Below are positions 1-6,908 of a stretch of 37,004 nt of DNA, in pieces. How positions within the stretch are numbered: position 1 is the stretch's first letter; each line of letters begins with the position of its first letter. This stretch comes from JAUVUV01 sp964548275 (GTDB lineage: Bacteria; Gemmatimonadota; Glassbacteria; GWA2-58-10), in the NCBI GenBank assembly GCA_964548275.1, contig CAZJQI010000044.1, positions 1-37,004 of the forward strand, read 5' to 3'. The notes beneath the pieces are model-generated. The model saw only the letters and a program-made list of their open reading frames with translations, was not told the origin of the DNA and did no database searches. The translations under genes and the position numbers were made by a program.

Positions 1-66
1 CAAGCCGAGATGACGATTGGTCGTTCACTTTTACAGAAAATTAAGGACACAATCAAAAAAATATAG
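1..66 (+). CDS. C-terminal end of an upstream gene (partial)
   Basis: Frame 1 is open from the window edge for 21 codons and ends at TAG (64-66), giving a lysine-rich tail ending in KIKDTIKKI. It stops only a few bases before the DsbD-like gene, as expected for the preceding gene of one operon. Too little is left to name a family. A second frame (from base 3) is also open for 13 codons and closes at TAA (42-44), so the frame choice is not certain. Confidence 0.4.
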   Translation, partial: QAEMTIGRSLLQKIKDTIKKI

Positions 67-78
67 GGATATATGGTA

Positions 79-1005
79 ATGAATAAAAAGCTGATAATCA
101 GACAAATGGCCGGGATTTTAAGCCTGATCGCGGCCGCTCTTTTGCCATACGGCGGCAGTGCTCTGGCTCTGGACACCAGATCGCTGGTCGAGGTCGAACT
201 ATTAACCGATAAAGACCGCCTGGTAGCGGGTGGAAAGTTCAGGCTGGGGCTTTTGTTCAAGATTTCCCCTGGCTGTCATATTTACTGGATGAATCCCGGG
301 GATGCCGGGCTTGCCCCGCAAATCGAGTGGAACCTGCCCGAGGGTTTCCACGCCGGGCCTGTTTTCTGGCCTGCGCCGAAGAGAATGGAGGAACCGGGTG
401 GGCTGTTGGTGAATGTTTACACAGAGGAGGTGATGCTTTTTTCCTGGGTGCGGCCTCCTGAACGAATAAAAGATTCCAGTGTGACTTTGAAAGCCGATGC
501 CAGCTGGCTGGTCTGCCGAAAAATCTGCGTTCAGGAATCAGCCGAGGCCAGGCTCGATTTGCCTGTGGGTTCAGCTCCTGCTAAGGCTTCCCTCAGCGAG
601 GATATCTTTTCCCGGTATGCTCCCAGGGTCCCCCGGCCAGCCAGTGATTTCCCCACTCTGCGCTCGGAAACGCGCTGGATCAGAAAGACCCGACCGCAGC
701 AGGAAACCAGAACAGGAATTATCGTGCTCGAGTCAATGGCCGGGGAGTCGATATGGCTGACCGGTGAGGACGAGTTCTACTGGTTCGGCCACCCATCCGA
801 AAACCTGACCTCTGGAGAGATTCACTATGATGCGGTACACAGCAGTGCCAAACGGCTGGTGTTGCATCTGAGCGTGAGGAAACTGGATCCTGCCTCCGCC
901 TGGCCCGCCAAATGGGGCGGAGTATTAACCACCAGGCTTGTCAAAGCCGGAGCAGATACTGTCAACTATGCGTTGTCGTTAGATTTTACCGAACAGGCTG
1001 AATAG
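79..1005 (+). CDS. Exported DsbD-alpha-like protein (disulfide corrector domain)
   Basis: Resembles the periplasmic N-terminal domain of thiol:disulfide interchange protein DsbD (DsbD-alpha, Pfam DsbC corrector family), which hands electrons to periplasmic thiol partners. An N-terminal signal peptide (hydrophobic stretch ending near GGSALALD) is followed by the family pattern with H-I-Y-W-M-N-P-G-D-A-G and a W-L-V-C-R-K-I-C box. The two cysteines, C148 and C152 counted from base 73, are the likely redox pair. ATG 73 is in frame, but the AGGGA at 65-69 lies only 3 bases from it and 9 from ATG 79, so I prefer 79. At about 308 residues it lacks both the eight-helix membrane domain and the C-terminal thioredoxin domain of full DsbD, so the electron source must be another protein. 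Family assignment is good; the exact partner is unknown. Confidence 0.8.
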   Translation: MNKKLIIRQMAGILSLIAAALLPYGGSALALDTRSLVEVELLTDKDRLVAGGKFRLGLLFKISPGCHIYWMNPGDAGLAPQIEWNLPEGFHAGPVFWPAPKRMEEPGGLLVNVYTEEVMLFSWVRPPERIKDSSVTLKADASWLVCRKICVQESAEARLDLPVGSAPAKASLSEDIFSRYAPRVPRPASDFPTLRSETRWIRKTRPQQETRTGIIVLESMAGESIWLTGEDEFYWFGHPSENLTSGEIHYDAVHSSAKRLVLHLSVRKLDPASAWPAKWGGVLTTRLVKAGADTVNYALSLDFTEQAE

Positions 1006-1033
1006 CTGATACTTTAATTAAATTAGCTTGTAA

Positions 1034-1053
1034 GGGCGAGACATGTCTCGCCC
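1034..1053. repeat. Perfect 20-bp palindrome, GGGCG...CGCCC family
   Basis: GGGCGAGACATGTCTCGCCC equals its own reverse complement. It lies between the DsbD-like and DUF302 genes and shares its GGGCG ends and a CATG-like centre with the hairpins at 4864, 4905, 10688, 12592 and 12641. It has no adjacent T-run, so it is not a classical terminator. It is followed by a second inverted pair, ATGAGA (1055-1060) and TCTCAT (1072-1077). Confidence 0.75.
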
Positions 1054-1094
1054 GATGAGAGTTTATTTCAATCTCATTGAGACGGGGAGAATTG

Positions 1095-1481
1095 ATGGAA
1101 TACCATATCAGTAAAAAAGTGGCCTGTTCGTTTGACCAGGCCCTGGAGAAAGTTGCAGCAGAGCTGAAGAAGGAGGGTTTCGGGGTGCTCACCGAGATCG
1201 ATGTGAAAGCCACGATGAAAAAGAAGCTCGGTGTGGATTTCAGAAACTACAGGATTCTGGGAGCCTGCAACCCGAATTTCGCCCACAGGGCGCTGAGTGC
1301 GGAAGATAAGATCGGGGTGCTCTTGCCCTGCAACGTGGTGGTGCAGGAGCATGAGGACGGCACGGTGGAGGTTTCAGCCATGGCCCCGGCGGGAATGATG
1401 CAGGCCGTGGGCAACCCCGCATTAGACGAACTGGCGACCAAGGTTCAGACGGCCATGGAGAGAGTGATCGGGAATATATGA
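1095..1481 (+). CDS. DUF302 family protein
   Basis: A 128-residue soluble protein matching the DUF302 pattern: an N-terminal segment FDQALEKVAAELKKEGFGVLTEIDV, then the L-G-A-C-N-P cysteine box, a G-V-L-L-P-C-N-V-V-V strand with a second cysteine, and a helix ending in the VGNP motif. The family is small, cytosolic or periplasmic, and of unproven function; members often sit near redox or sulfur genes, which suits the DsbD-like neighbour. No signal peptide is visible. A TTG 18 bases upstream (1077) is in frame, but the GGGGAG at 1084-1089 is well spaced for ATG 1095, which also gives the usual M-x-Y-x-I-S/T start. It converges on the next gene with a 44-bp gap. Confidence 0.85.
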   Translation: MEYHISKKVACSFDQALEKVAAELKKEGFGVLTEIDVKATMKKKLGVDFRNYRILGACNPNFAHRALSAEDKIGVLLPCNVVVQEHEDGTVEVSAMAPAGMMQAVGNPALDELATKVQTAMERVIGNI

Positions 1482-1490
1482 GGAAGGTTC

Positions 1491-1518
1491 GCTCAGGCCG
1501 GGGATGAAAATCCTGAGC
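1491..1518. terminator. Possible weak hairpin between convergent genes
   Basis: GCTCAGG (1491-1497) pairs perfectly with CCTGAGC (1512-1518) across 14 bases. It sits in the 44-bp gap between two convergent stop codons, where a bidirectional terminator would be useful. Neither side has a T-run, so intrinsic termination is doubtful. Confidence 0.3.
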
Positions 1519-1525
1519 AGAGCGA

Positions 1526-2635
1526 CTAAAGGAACCTGCCCGGCGAAAATGGCGAACTGATCTTGCGCTTACCGGAGAGGAGTTCTTTTGCGGCCAGGGC
1601 TCCCACTGCAGGGCTGGTGGTCACCCCGTGCCCGCCAAGGCCGGCGGTCCAGTAGAAACCCTCCACCTGGGGGTCCCAGCCGATCACGAATTTTTTATCT
1701 GGGGCAAATGTCCGCAATCCGGCCCAGGACCTGGCAATCGGGAGATCGAGAAGTTGGGGGAAAGAGTCCGAAAGCTTGTGGGCCAGCAGATCCTGCACTT
1801 CCTCGTCCACGGGCGGGATTCCAGGCGTTGAGGCTGTTTCATCGCAGGGGCTCAGAAGCAGGCCCGCGGACTCGGGCCGGAAATAGACCTCGTTGGAAAC
1901 ATCCCAGACAAAAGGCCACCCTTGATCAACCCAGCCAAGCTCGCCAGTGTAGTAAAGATGTCTGCACATGGACGTGAATTTTATTGCCAGCGCTCCGGCG
2001 AGTTCGGCTATCATGGAAGCCCAGGGCCCCGAGGCGTTTACCACTGTAGACGTGCGGATAAAACCTTTGCTTGTTTCCACACCCGCCACTTTGCCCTTAT
2101 CCACCTCGATAGCGAGCACTTCGCATTCAGTCTCCAGCCGGATGCCTTTTGCCCTGGCCGCACTGTAAAAGCCGCTGATCAGACGGTCGGTATCGGTTAC
2201 CCCATCATCCGGACAATACACCCCGCCCTGGAAGTTACCGCCTCTTGTGCAACCAACAGCTTGCTGGATCCGCGCGGCGTCCCATATTTCGAGATGAACT
2301 CCGGCACTGCGGGCCATTTCTGCGTCTTCCAGAAGATTTTTCCAGCCATCGCCCAGCGCTACAAGCAGGGAGCCGCTTTTCGTAAATGGTATCGGATCCT
2401 GCCAGCCCTCCGGCTGCCCGCGGAAAAATTCCGCACCCTTTTTGGCCAGGCTCAGGATACGCTCATTAGGAACCACCTGGCGGATCATCGCGGCGTTGCG
2501 TCCAGAGGAGTGCATCCCTGGAAAACTTTCTTTCTCCAGGATCAGAACATCGCCCTCATCCCGGCACGCCAGCCCGAAAGCTGTAGCCATGCCGGCTAGG
2601 CCGGCGCCGACTATTACAAACTTCGCCGAATCCAT
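1526..2635 (-). CDS. FAD-dependent oxidoreductase, DAO family
   Basis: A glycine/D-amino-acid oxidase-type flavoenzyme (DAO fold), which oxidises an amine or amino acid in the cytosol with FAD. The N-terminus carries the dinucleotide motif V-I-V-G-A-G-L-A-G and an acidic E at the end of strand 2 (LILEKE). The H-S-S-G-R-N-A-A-M-I segment is the usual second FAD-contact loop of the family. The C-terminus has the flavin-closing motif F-Y-W-T-A-G-L-G-G-H-G-V-T-T-S-P. At about 370 residues it is of normal length and complete. The open frame begins at TTG 2650, but the ATG at 2635 with AGAGAAG just upstream gives the conventional start. The substrate cannot be read from the sequence; sarcosine, glycine, D-amino acid and 2-hydroxyglutarate oxidases share these motifs. 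It is divergent from the kinase-phosphatase gene. Confidence 0.85.
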   Translation of the reverse strand: MDSAKFVIVGAGLAGMATAFGLACRDEGDVLILEKESFPGMHSSGRNAAMIRQVVPNERILSLAKKGAEFFRGQPEGWQDPIPFTKSGSLLVALGDGWKNLLEDAEMARSAGVHLEIWDAARIQQAVGCTRGGNFQGGVYCPDDGVTDTDRLISGFYSAARAKGIRLETECEVLAIEVDKGKVAGVETSKGFIRTSTVVNASGPWASMIAELAGALAIKFTSMCRHLYYTGELGWVDQGWPFVWDVSNEVYFRPESAGLLLSPCDETASTPGIPPVDEEVQDLLAHKLSDSFPQLLDLPIARSWAGLRTFAPDKKFVIGWDPQVEGFYWTAGLGGHGVTTSPAVGALAAKELLSGKRKISSPFSPGRFL

Positions 2636-2833
2636 AACTTCTCTGCTCAAATGCCTGGGATTTCGTGTTGCGCTGGTTTTATTCAGTTAATTATGATTGA
2701 AAAAATTAACCTAAAGAAAACATGAGTTTGAGTCAATATGTCTTGTCAGGGGAATAAAGGCACCGGCGAAGAAACCAGCGCTTTCACGCCTGGAGAGCCT
2801 GTTCTTGACAATCAGCTCTGCGCTTGGTAGGTT

Positions 2834-2862
2834 TTGGCAAATTTTGAGAATGATTTTATACT
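2834..2862 (+). promoter_or_regulatory. Sigma-70-type promoter for the PfkB-HAD gene
   Basis: TTGGCA (2834-2839), a 17-base spacer and TATACT (2857-2862) match the housekeeping consensus closely. The predicted start near 2869 leaves a leader of about 70 bases. An alternative TTGACA (2805-2810) upstream has only a poor -10 (TAGGTT) at the same spacing. Confidence 0.6.
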
Positions 2863-2885
2863 ATACCTTCTGCTAAAAATCATTC
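2848..2885. promoter_or_regulatory. Inverted repeat over the promoter -10 (candidate operator or leader hairpin)
   Basis: GAATGATTTT (2848-2857) and AAAATCATTC (2876-2885) are perfect 10-base complements separated by 18 bases. The left arm runs into the -10 box and the right arm lies just past the predicted start of transcription. This is where a dimeric repressor would bind. No adjacent regulator gene is present. Confidence 0.45.
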
Positions 2886-2937
2886 GAACCTGACATTGCA
2901 AAATTAATTGGTGATTGCCGAGTAAACAGAGAAAATC

Positions 2938-4848
2938 ATGCATGAGGAAATTTTTAAACAGGCTTTGCCCAAATTCAGCAGGCTTAAAATAGGAGTGCTG
3001 GGCGATTTTGCGATCGACGCTTACTGGATACTGGAGGATTCGGTCGGAGAGATTTCAGTCGAGACCGGCAAGCAGGCTTTCGTTGTGCGCTCCCAGCGCT
3101 ACAGCCTTGGAGGCGCGGGAAATATCCTGGCAAACCTTGCTGCTCTGGGAATCGGCAGGATAGAGGCGTTCGGCGTGATAGGAGCTGACCTGTTCAGCAG
3201 GCAACTGGCCGAGGAGTTCGCCAGGCTCGGGGTGGCGACCGGCGGGATGATCTCTCAGGCGGAAAACTGGCAAACCCCGGTATGGGCCAAGCCGCATATC
3301 GAAAGCGAGGAGCAGAGGCGGCTCGATTTCGGTTTCTACAACCGGATTTCGAAAAAAACGAAAAAGGCTTTGTTTAAAGCAGTTGAAAAGCGCCTCAGCG
3401 ATCTCGATGCCCTGATCGTGAACCAGCAGTTGCCGAGACCTTTGATCAGCGAGCAGCTTATCGGGGAAGTCAACTCGCTCATCCAGAGATTCTCCGACAA
3501 GGTGATTATCGTGGACAGCCGGGACTATTTCGACCGGTTCCAGGGGGCGATCCTGAAACTGGACCAGGGCTCATTGATCAGAAAGCACCGGGGCGTTGAA
3601 AGCCTCGATCCGGAGGAGGAAAATATCGGGTTGGAAGAAAGCAGGCAGGCCCTGGACGCCATGTTCAGTGGATACAGCAGGCCGATAATTCTGACCAGAG
3701 GAAAACATGGCTGCCTGGTATACGATCAAGGAACCTGCACTGAAATCCCAGGTGTTTTTATTACCGGCCCGGTGGATCCTGTAGGGGCAGGGGATACGTG
3801 GCTTGCGGCTGTTACAGCCACACTGGCCGCCGGGCTTCCGATTACTGAGGCCGCACAGATCGGCAACTACGCCGCCTCTGTCACAGTTACCAAGCTCAAG
3901 AAGACCGGTACCGCTACAGGGGAAGAAATTCTTAAGCGAATAGAAGAGGGCCGGCTGGTTTTCCGTCCCGACCTGGCCGGGGAAATGCGCAATGCGCGCT
4001 ATCTGACCAGCACTGAGATCGAGATAGTCAACCCGAACTTCGAGCGAGGCAGGATCAGACAGGTGCTTTTCGACCACGACGGCACCATCTCCACTCTCCG
4101 CCAGGGCTGGGAGCCGATCATGGAAGAGGTGATGCTGGAATCGATCTTCGGGCAAGTCTTCAGCACTGTCTCGAGCAGCGAGGTCCACAGGGTGCAGGCC
4201 AGGGTTAAGGAATTTATCGACCAGAGCACCGGGGTGCAGACAATAGTGCAGATGCAGGGCCTGGCCGACATGGTTCAAGAGTTCGGCTACATTCCAAAAG
4301 ATGAGATTCTGGACGCCAGAGGTTACAAGGAAGTGTTCAACATAAAACTCATGGAAATGGTAAACAGCAGGCTGGCGAGATTGGATTCAGGCGAGTTCGT
4401 GGCAGAGGATCTCACGGTCAAAGGCTCGGTGCAGTTTCTAAAAAACCTTGTGGACAAGAAAATTCGCTGCTACCTGGCAAGCGGCACGGACCTGCACGAC
4501 GTGACAAACGAAGCTGGGAAGCTCGGGTATGCAGGCCTGTTCGGGGATGAAATCTACGGCAGCGTGGGGGATATCAACAAATTTTCCAAGAGGAAGCTGA
4601 TCGCACGGATTATCGAGGATCACGGTCTGGAGGGGCCGCAGCTCTGCACGTTTGGGGACGGGCCGGTGGAGATTGCCGAGACTAAAAAACGCGGAGGAAT
4701 TGCAGTGGGGATCGCCAGCGACGAAGTGCGCCGCCGGGGCCTGAACCCGGCAAAGCGCGAGCGCCTGGTCAAGGCCGGAGCGGATATTATCGTGCCGGAT
4801 TTCAGGCAAGGCGAGAAGCTGCTGGAATATTTGATTGGGAAGGGATAA
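2938..4848 (+). CDS. Fused PfkB-type sugar kinase and HAD phosphatase
   Basis: Residues 1-335 are a ribokinase/PfkB kinase most like the heptose-phosphate kinase (RfaE/HldE N-domain) group: V-L-G-D-F-A-I-D-A-Y-W near the start, S-L-G-G-A-G-N at 57-62, and the anion-hole motif D-P-V-G-A-G-D-T-W with catalytic D286. Residues 370-636 are a HAD hydrolase: motif I D379-H-D381-G-T, motif II L-A-S-G-T (about 513-517), lysines around 548-553, and motif IV F-G-D-G-P-V-E (572-578). Both active sites look intact, so one polypeptide would carry a sugar kinase and a sugar-phosphate phosphatase. In ADP-heptose synthesis a kinase and a HAD phosphatase (GmhB) act on the same intermediate in sequence, which is one possible rationale. 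The cytidylyltransferase domain of HldE is absent. No strong Shine-Dalgarno is seen (GAGAAA upstream). The substrate is unknown. Confidence 0.85.
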   Translation: MHEEIFKQALPKFSRLKIGVLGDFAIDAYWILEDSVGEISVETGKQAFVVRSQRYSLGGAGNILANLAALGIGRIEAFGVIGADLFSRQLAEEFARLGVATGGMISQAENWQTPVWAKPHIESEEQRRLDFGFYNRISKKTKKALFKAVEKRLSDLDALIVNQQLPRPLISEQLIGEVNSLIQRFSDKVIIVDSRDYFDRFQGAILKLDQGSLIRKHRGVESLDPEEENIGLEESRQALDAMFSGYSRPIILTRGKHGCLVYDQGTCTEIPGVFITGPVDPVGAGDTWLAAVTATLAAGLPITEAAQIGNYAASVTVTKLKKTGTATGEEILKRIEEGRLVFRPDLAGEMRNARYLTSTEIEIVNPNFERGRIRQVLFDHDGTISTLRQGWEPIMEEVMLESIFGQVFSTVSSSEVHRVQARVKEFIDQSTGVQTIVQMQGLADMVQEFGYIPKDEILDARGYKEVFNIKLMEMVNSRLARLDSGEFVAEDLTVKGSVQFLKNLVDKKIRCYLASGTDLHDVTNEAGKLGYAGLFGDEIYGSVGDINKFSKRKLIARIIEDHGLEGPQLCTFGDGPVEIAETKKRGGIAVGIASDEVRRRGLNPAKRERLVKAGADIIVPDFRQGEKLLEYLIGKG

Positions 4849-4863
4849 TTATAGTTCTTGAAG

Positions 4864-4883
4864 GGGCGAGGCATGTTGCGCCC
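4864..4883. repeat. GGGCG...CGCCC palindrome, imperfect copy
   Basis: GGGCG (4864-4868) pairs with CGCCC (4879-4883) around a GCATG-containing centre. It is the same 20-base length and layout as the copy at 1034 and lies 15 bases after the kinase-phosphatase stop codon. Confidence 0.6.
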
Positions 4884-4903
4884 GTAAAATTAATCAAACA
4901 ACC

Positions 4904-4927
4904 AGGGGCGACCGTGGGGCCGCCCCT
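4904..4927. repeat. GGGGCG...CGCCCC hairpin between convergent genes
   Basis: AGGGGCG (4904-4910) pairs with CGCCCCT (4921-4927), a seven-base stem. It is 20 bases after the previous palindrome and lies in the gap between two convergent genes. A short TTT follows, then an AT-rich stretch, so it may help termination, but it belongs by sequence to the dispersed GGGCG family. Confidence 0.6.
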
Positions 4928-4994
4928 TTGAAATATTCTGCAATTTTTTACAGCGAATTTTTCCCCTGCCGCTATTTTCCTTCTGTAAAAATTC

Positions 4995-6575
4995 TTAAGG
5001 GCTTTCACCCGGAGTTTTTGCCGTGGTATCCTGCGCTGCTTCGGCAGTGTCGGAAGCGGCTTCGGCAGGAGGTTCAACTGTGGAGGGAGCGCCTTGCCTG
5101 GTTGTATCCTCAATCGCCGAGCTTGTATCGGCTGGCGCAGGAGCCGCCTGGGGCTGTTTTTTTGCAGTGTCCGGCGCAGCACCGGTGGTATCCGCTTCGG
5201 CAGGAGTGGGGCTTACTTCAACGGGGGTGCTTGTATCAGCCGGTACAGCAACTACGCTGTCCGGTTCGGCAGCTTTAGCTGCGGCACTTGTATCAGCCGG
5301 CGCGGCGGCAGCGCTGTCCGCTCTGGTAGTTTTGGCTGCGGCTGTTGTATCAACGGCGGTAGAATCGCCTGCAGTGCTGGCAACAGGAGCTTTAGGCTTT
5401 GGCTTGGGTTTGGCCGGAGGCTTGGGCTTGGGAGGAGGGGTGGTGAACCGCGCCACGATCATCCTGCCCAGGCTGTCCGGAAAGGTGCCTGAATGGGCGA
5501 AGGTGTAATCCGCCTGGCGCTTGAGCTGGCCGGGATTATCCGAGGGGAAAAGCTGCACCCGGCAGACCGCTGTATTCGGCAAAGTATCTGCGGCCACACC
5601 TGCGGAAAAGACAAGAAAAGTACTGTCGAGCCGGCTGGCGAAAGCCGCAGCGAGGTCTCTTTCCAGCTCCAGGACGGCTGGTTTTTCTTCCGGTACGGTC
5701 TCCTGGGGTTCTTTTGAAGAAGTATCAGGCGGTTCGACATAGAGAGTAGAATCCTCCTCTGCCTCAGCAATTTCAAGCACAGGCGGCTGGGGCGGGATAA
5801 ACTCACTTTCAGTGAGGCGCGCACCAGCCTCCAGCAGGGCCGCCTCGATCCGCGTTTTGAGCATTTCGGATTCGAAGTCACTCCCTGTCAGGCTGTCGTA
5901 CTCCACCTGAACAGTAACAGCACGGTTGGTGAAATCAAGCGGCGTGTAACTGCTGGTGTCGCTTATTTCCTCGACAACCCCGATTCTTTTTTTGAAATCC
6001 TCCAGGAGTTTTATCTTATCGACTGTCTGTGGTTCGTAGAGCATAAGCGGAGTGCTGGATTTTGTTGTTTTGTAGACGGGAGTAACAGCGATTTTTTCGA
6101 GAGTGTCCAGGGGCTCTTCGAAATACAGCCGCTTGTACATTCCGCTCGATTTCATCCTGCAGTTGAACCTCATTGTCCCGTCGAAATAGAAAAACGGAAG
6201 ATCATCCGGCAGCGGGTCGAAAGCCCCCAGTTCTCTGGCTGTTCTCTGGATCAGATAGGCCAGGTAGCGGTGCCTTGGCAAAAGCGGGGCAAAGCGGCGC
6301 AGCCTGCCTTGGATGTCGATCCGGAAACGGAATTCAAGCGTGGTGGCCAGGCTGTCCAGCGTGAATTCCCGCCGCGGAAAACCCTCGTTCACCCGTGAAT
6401 CTATTGCCGTAGCCAGGCGCAGGGACAGTTTTTCAGCGTATGGCTGCCAGTCCCACTCCTCGTAGTCCGGCCGGATCGATACCCGTACCAGATCCTCCTG
6501 GGCCGAGATTGCGGAGGCTTTCAGCAGTATCGCAAAGCAGAGGAATTTGAACAGCCTGGATATTGGACGGACCAT
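4995..6575 (-). CDS. Exported protein with TonB-C-like region and long Pro/Ala/Asp/Thr tail
   Basis: A signal peptide (FKFLCFAILLKASAISAQ) starts a 526-residue protein of no family I can name with certainty. Residues about 79-140 (F-R-F-R-I-D-I-Q-G-R-L then a helix and a proline turn) have the look of a TonB C-terminal-type fold; a second segment around 210-245 (VTVQVEYDSLTG...MLKTRIEAALLEAGARL) also looks like a folded alpha/beta piece. From about residue 377 on, the chain is low-complexity: a Pro-Lys run (PPPKPKPPAKPKPKPK), then repeats rich in A-D-T-S, P-A-D-T-S and A-E-P-D-S to the end. Such tails act as extended periplasmic or cell-wall-spanning linkers, but having one at the very C-terminus is odd. 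It faces convergently into the kinase-phosphatase gene and diverges from pepF. Function unknown. Confidence 0.7.
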   Translation of the reverse strand: MVRPISRLFKFLCFAILLKASAISAQEDLVRVSIRPDYEEWDWQPYAEKLSLRLATAIDSRVNEGFPRREFTLDSLATTLEFRFRIDIQGRLRRFAPLLPRHRYLAYLIQRTARELGAFDPLPDDLPFFYFDGTMRFNCRMKSSGMYKRLYFEEPLDTLEKIAVTPVYKTTKSSTPLMLYEPQTVDKIKLLEDFKKRIGVVEEISDTSSYTPLDFTNRAVTVQVEYDSLTGSDFESEMLKTRIEAALLEAGARLTESEFIPPQPPVLEIAEAEEDSTLYVEPPDTSSKEPQETVPEEKPAVLELERDLAAAFASRLDSTFLVFSAGVAADTLPNTAVCRVQLFPSDNPGQLKRQADYTFAHSGTFPDSLGRMIVARFTTPPPKPKPPAKPKPKPKAPVASTAGDSTAVDTTAAAKTTRADSAAAAPADTSAAAKAAEPDSVVAVPADTSTPVEVSPTPAEADTTGAAPDTAKKQPQAAPAPADTSSAIEDTTRQGAPSTVEPPAEAASDTAEAAQDTTAKTPGESP

Positions 6576-6908
6576 ATCTACGGCTTTGAGGAACGTTTAA
6601 GATGAAAAATGTTGCTCGAAATTTACCGGGTCACGTAAATCTTGTCAACCAATCGCCCTGCCTTTATTTTTCTAACTTCGACATCATCGGGGCTTGACAG
6701 GCTGCGACAGGAACTCAGAGGGCAAAGTCTTTCTATAAAGCTATAGTCAGTAAGCTTTTAATTGTTCCACTTTTTTTGCGATCGCAGAGATTTTTTCTGG
6801 GAATCGCTGGCTAGCTCGCCGGTGTTGATCAGCAGATCGACCAGATACTATATTAATAAATTAAGCTGATCTTTAGCTAACCGACCGGGCTCTTTGCGGA
6901 GATAGCCC
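6576..6908. other. Divergent intergenic region, 333 bp
   Basis: Separates the exported low-complexity protein (minus) from the M3 peptidase (plus), so it must hold promoters for both. A TTGACA at 6694-6699 has no -10 at the right distance. The best plus-strand candidate is given separately. No open frame or tRNA is seen. Confidence 0.5.
6825..6854 (+). promoter_or_regulatory. Candidate promoter for the M3 peptidase gene
   Basis: TTGATC (6825-6830), an 18-base spacer and TATATT (6849-6854) lie about 55 bases before the start codon. The -35 is only partly matched, so this is a moderate prediction. Confidence 0.35.

Noticed and set aside
1922..2599. 225-codon plus-strand frame opposite the FAD oxidoreductase
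   Set aside because: Fully antisense to a gene with clear family motifs; its protein shows none.
5023..5508. 161-codon Ala/Ser/Gly-rich plus-strand frame
   Set aside because: It is the complement of the low-complexity tail of the minus-strand gene and copies its repeat bias.
6694..6699. Consensus TTGACA upstream of pepF
   Set aside because: No acceptable -10 at 16-18 bases; the TATAAA at about 6734 is 34 bases away.
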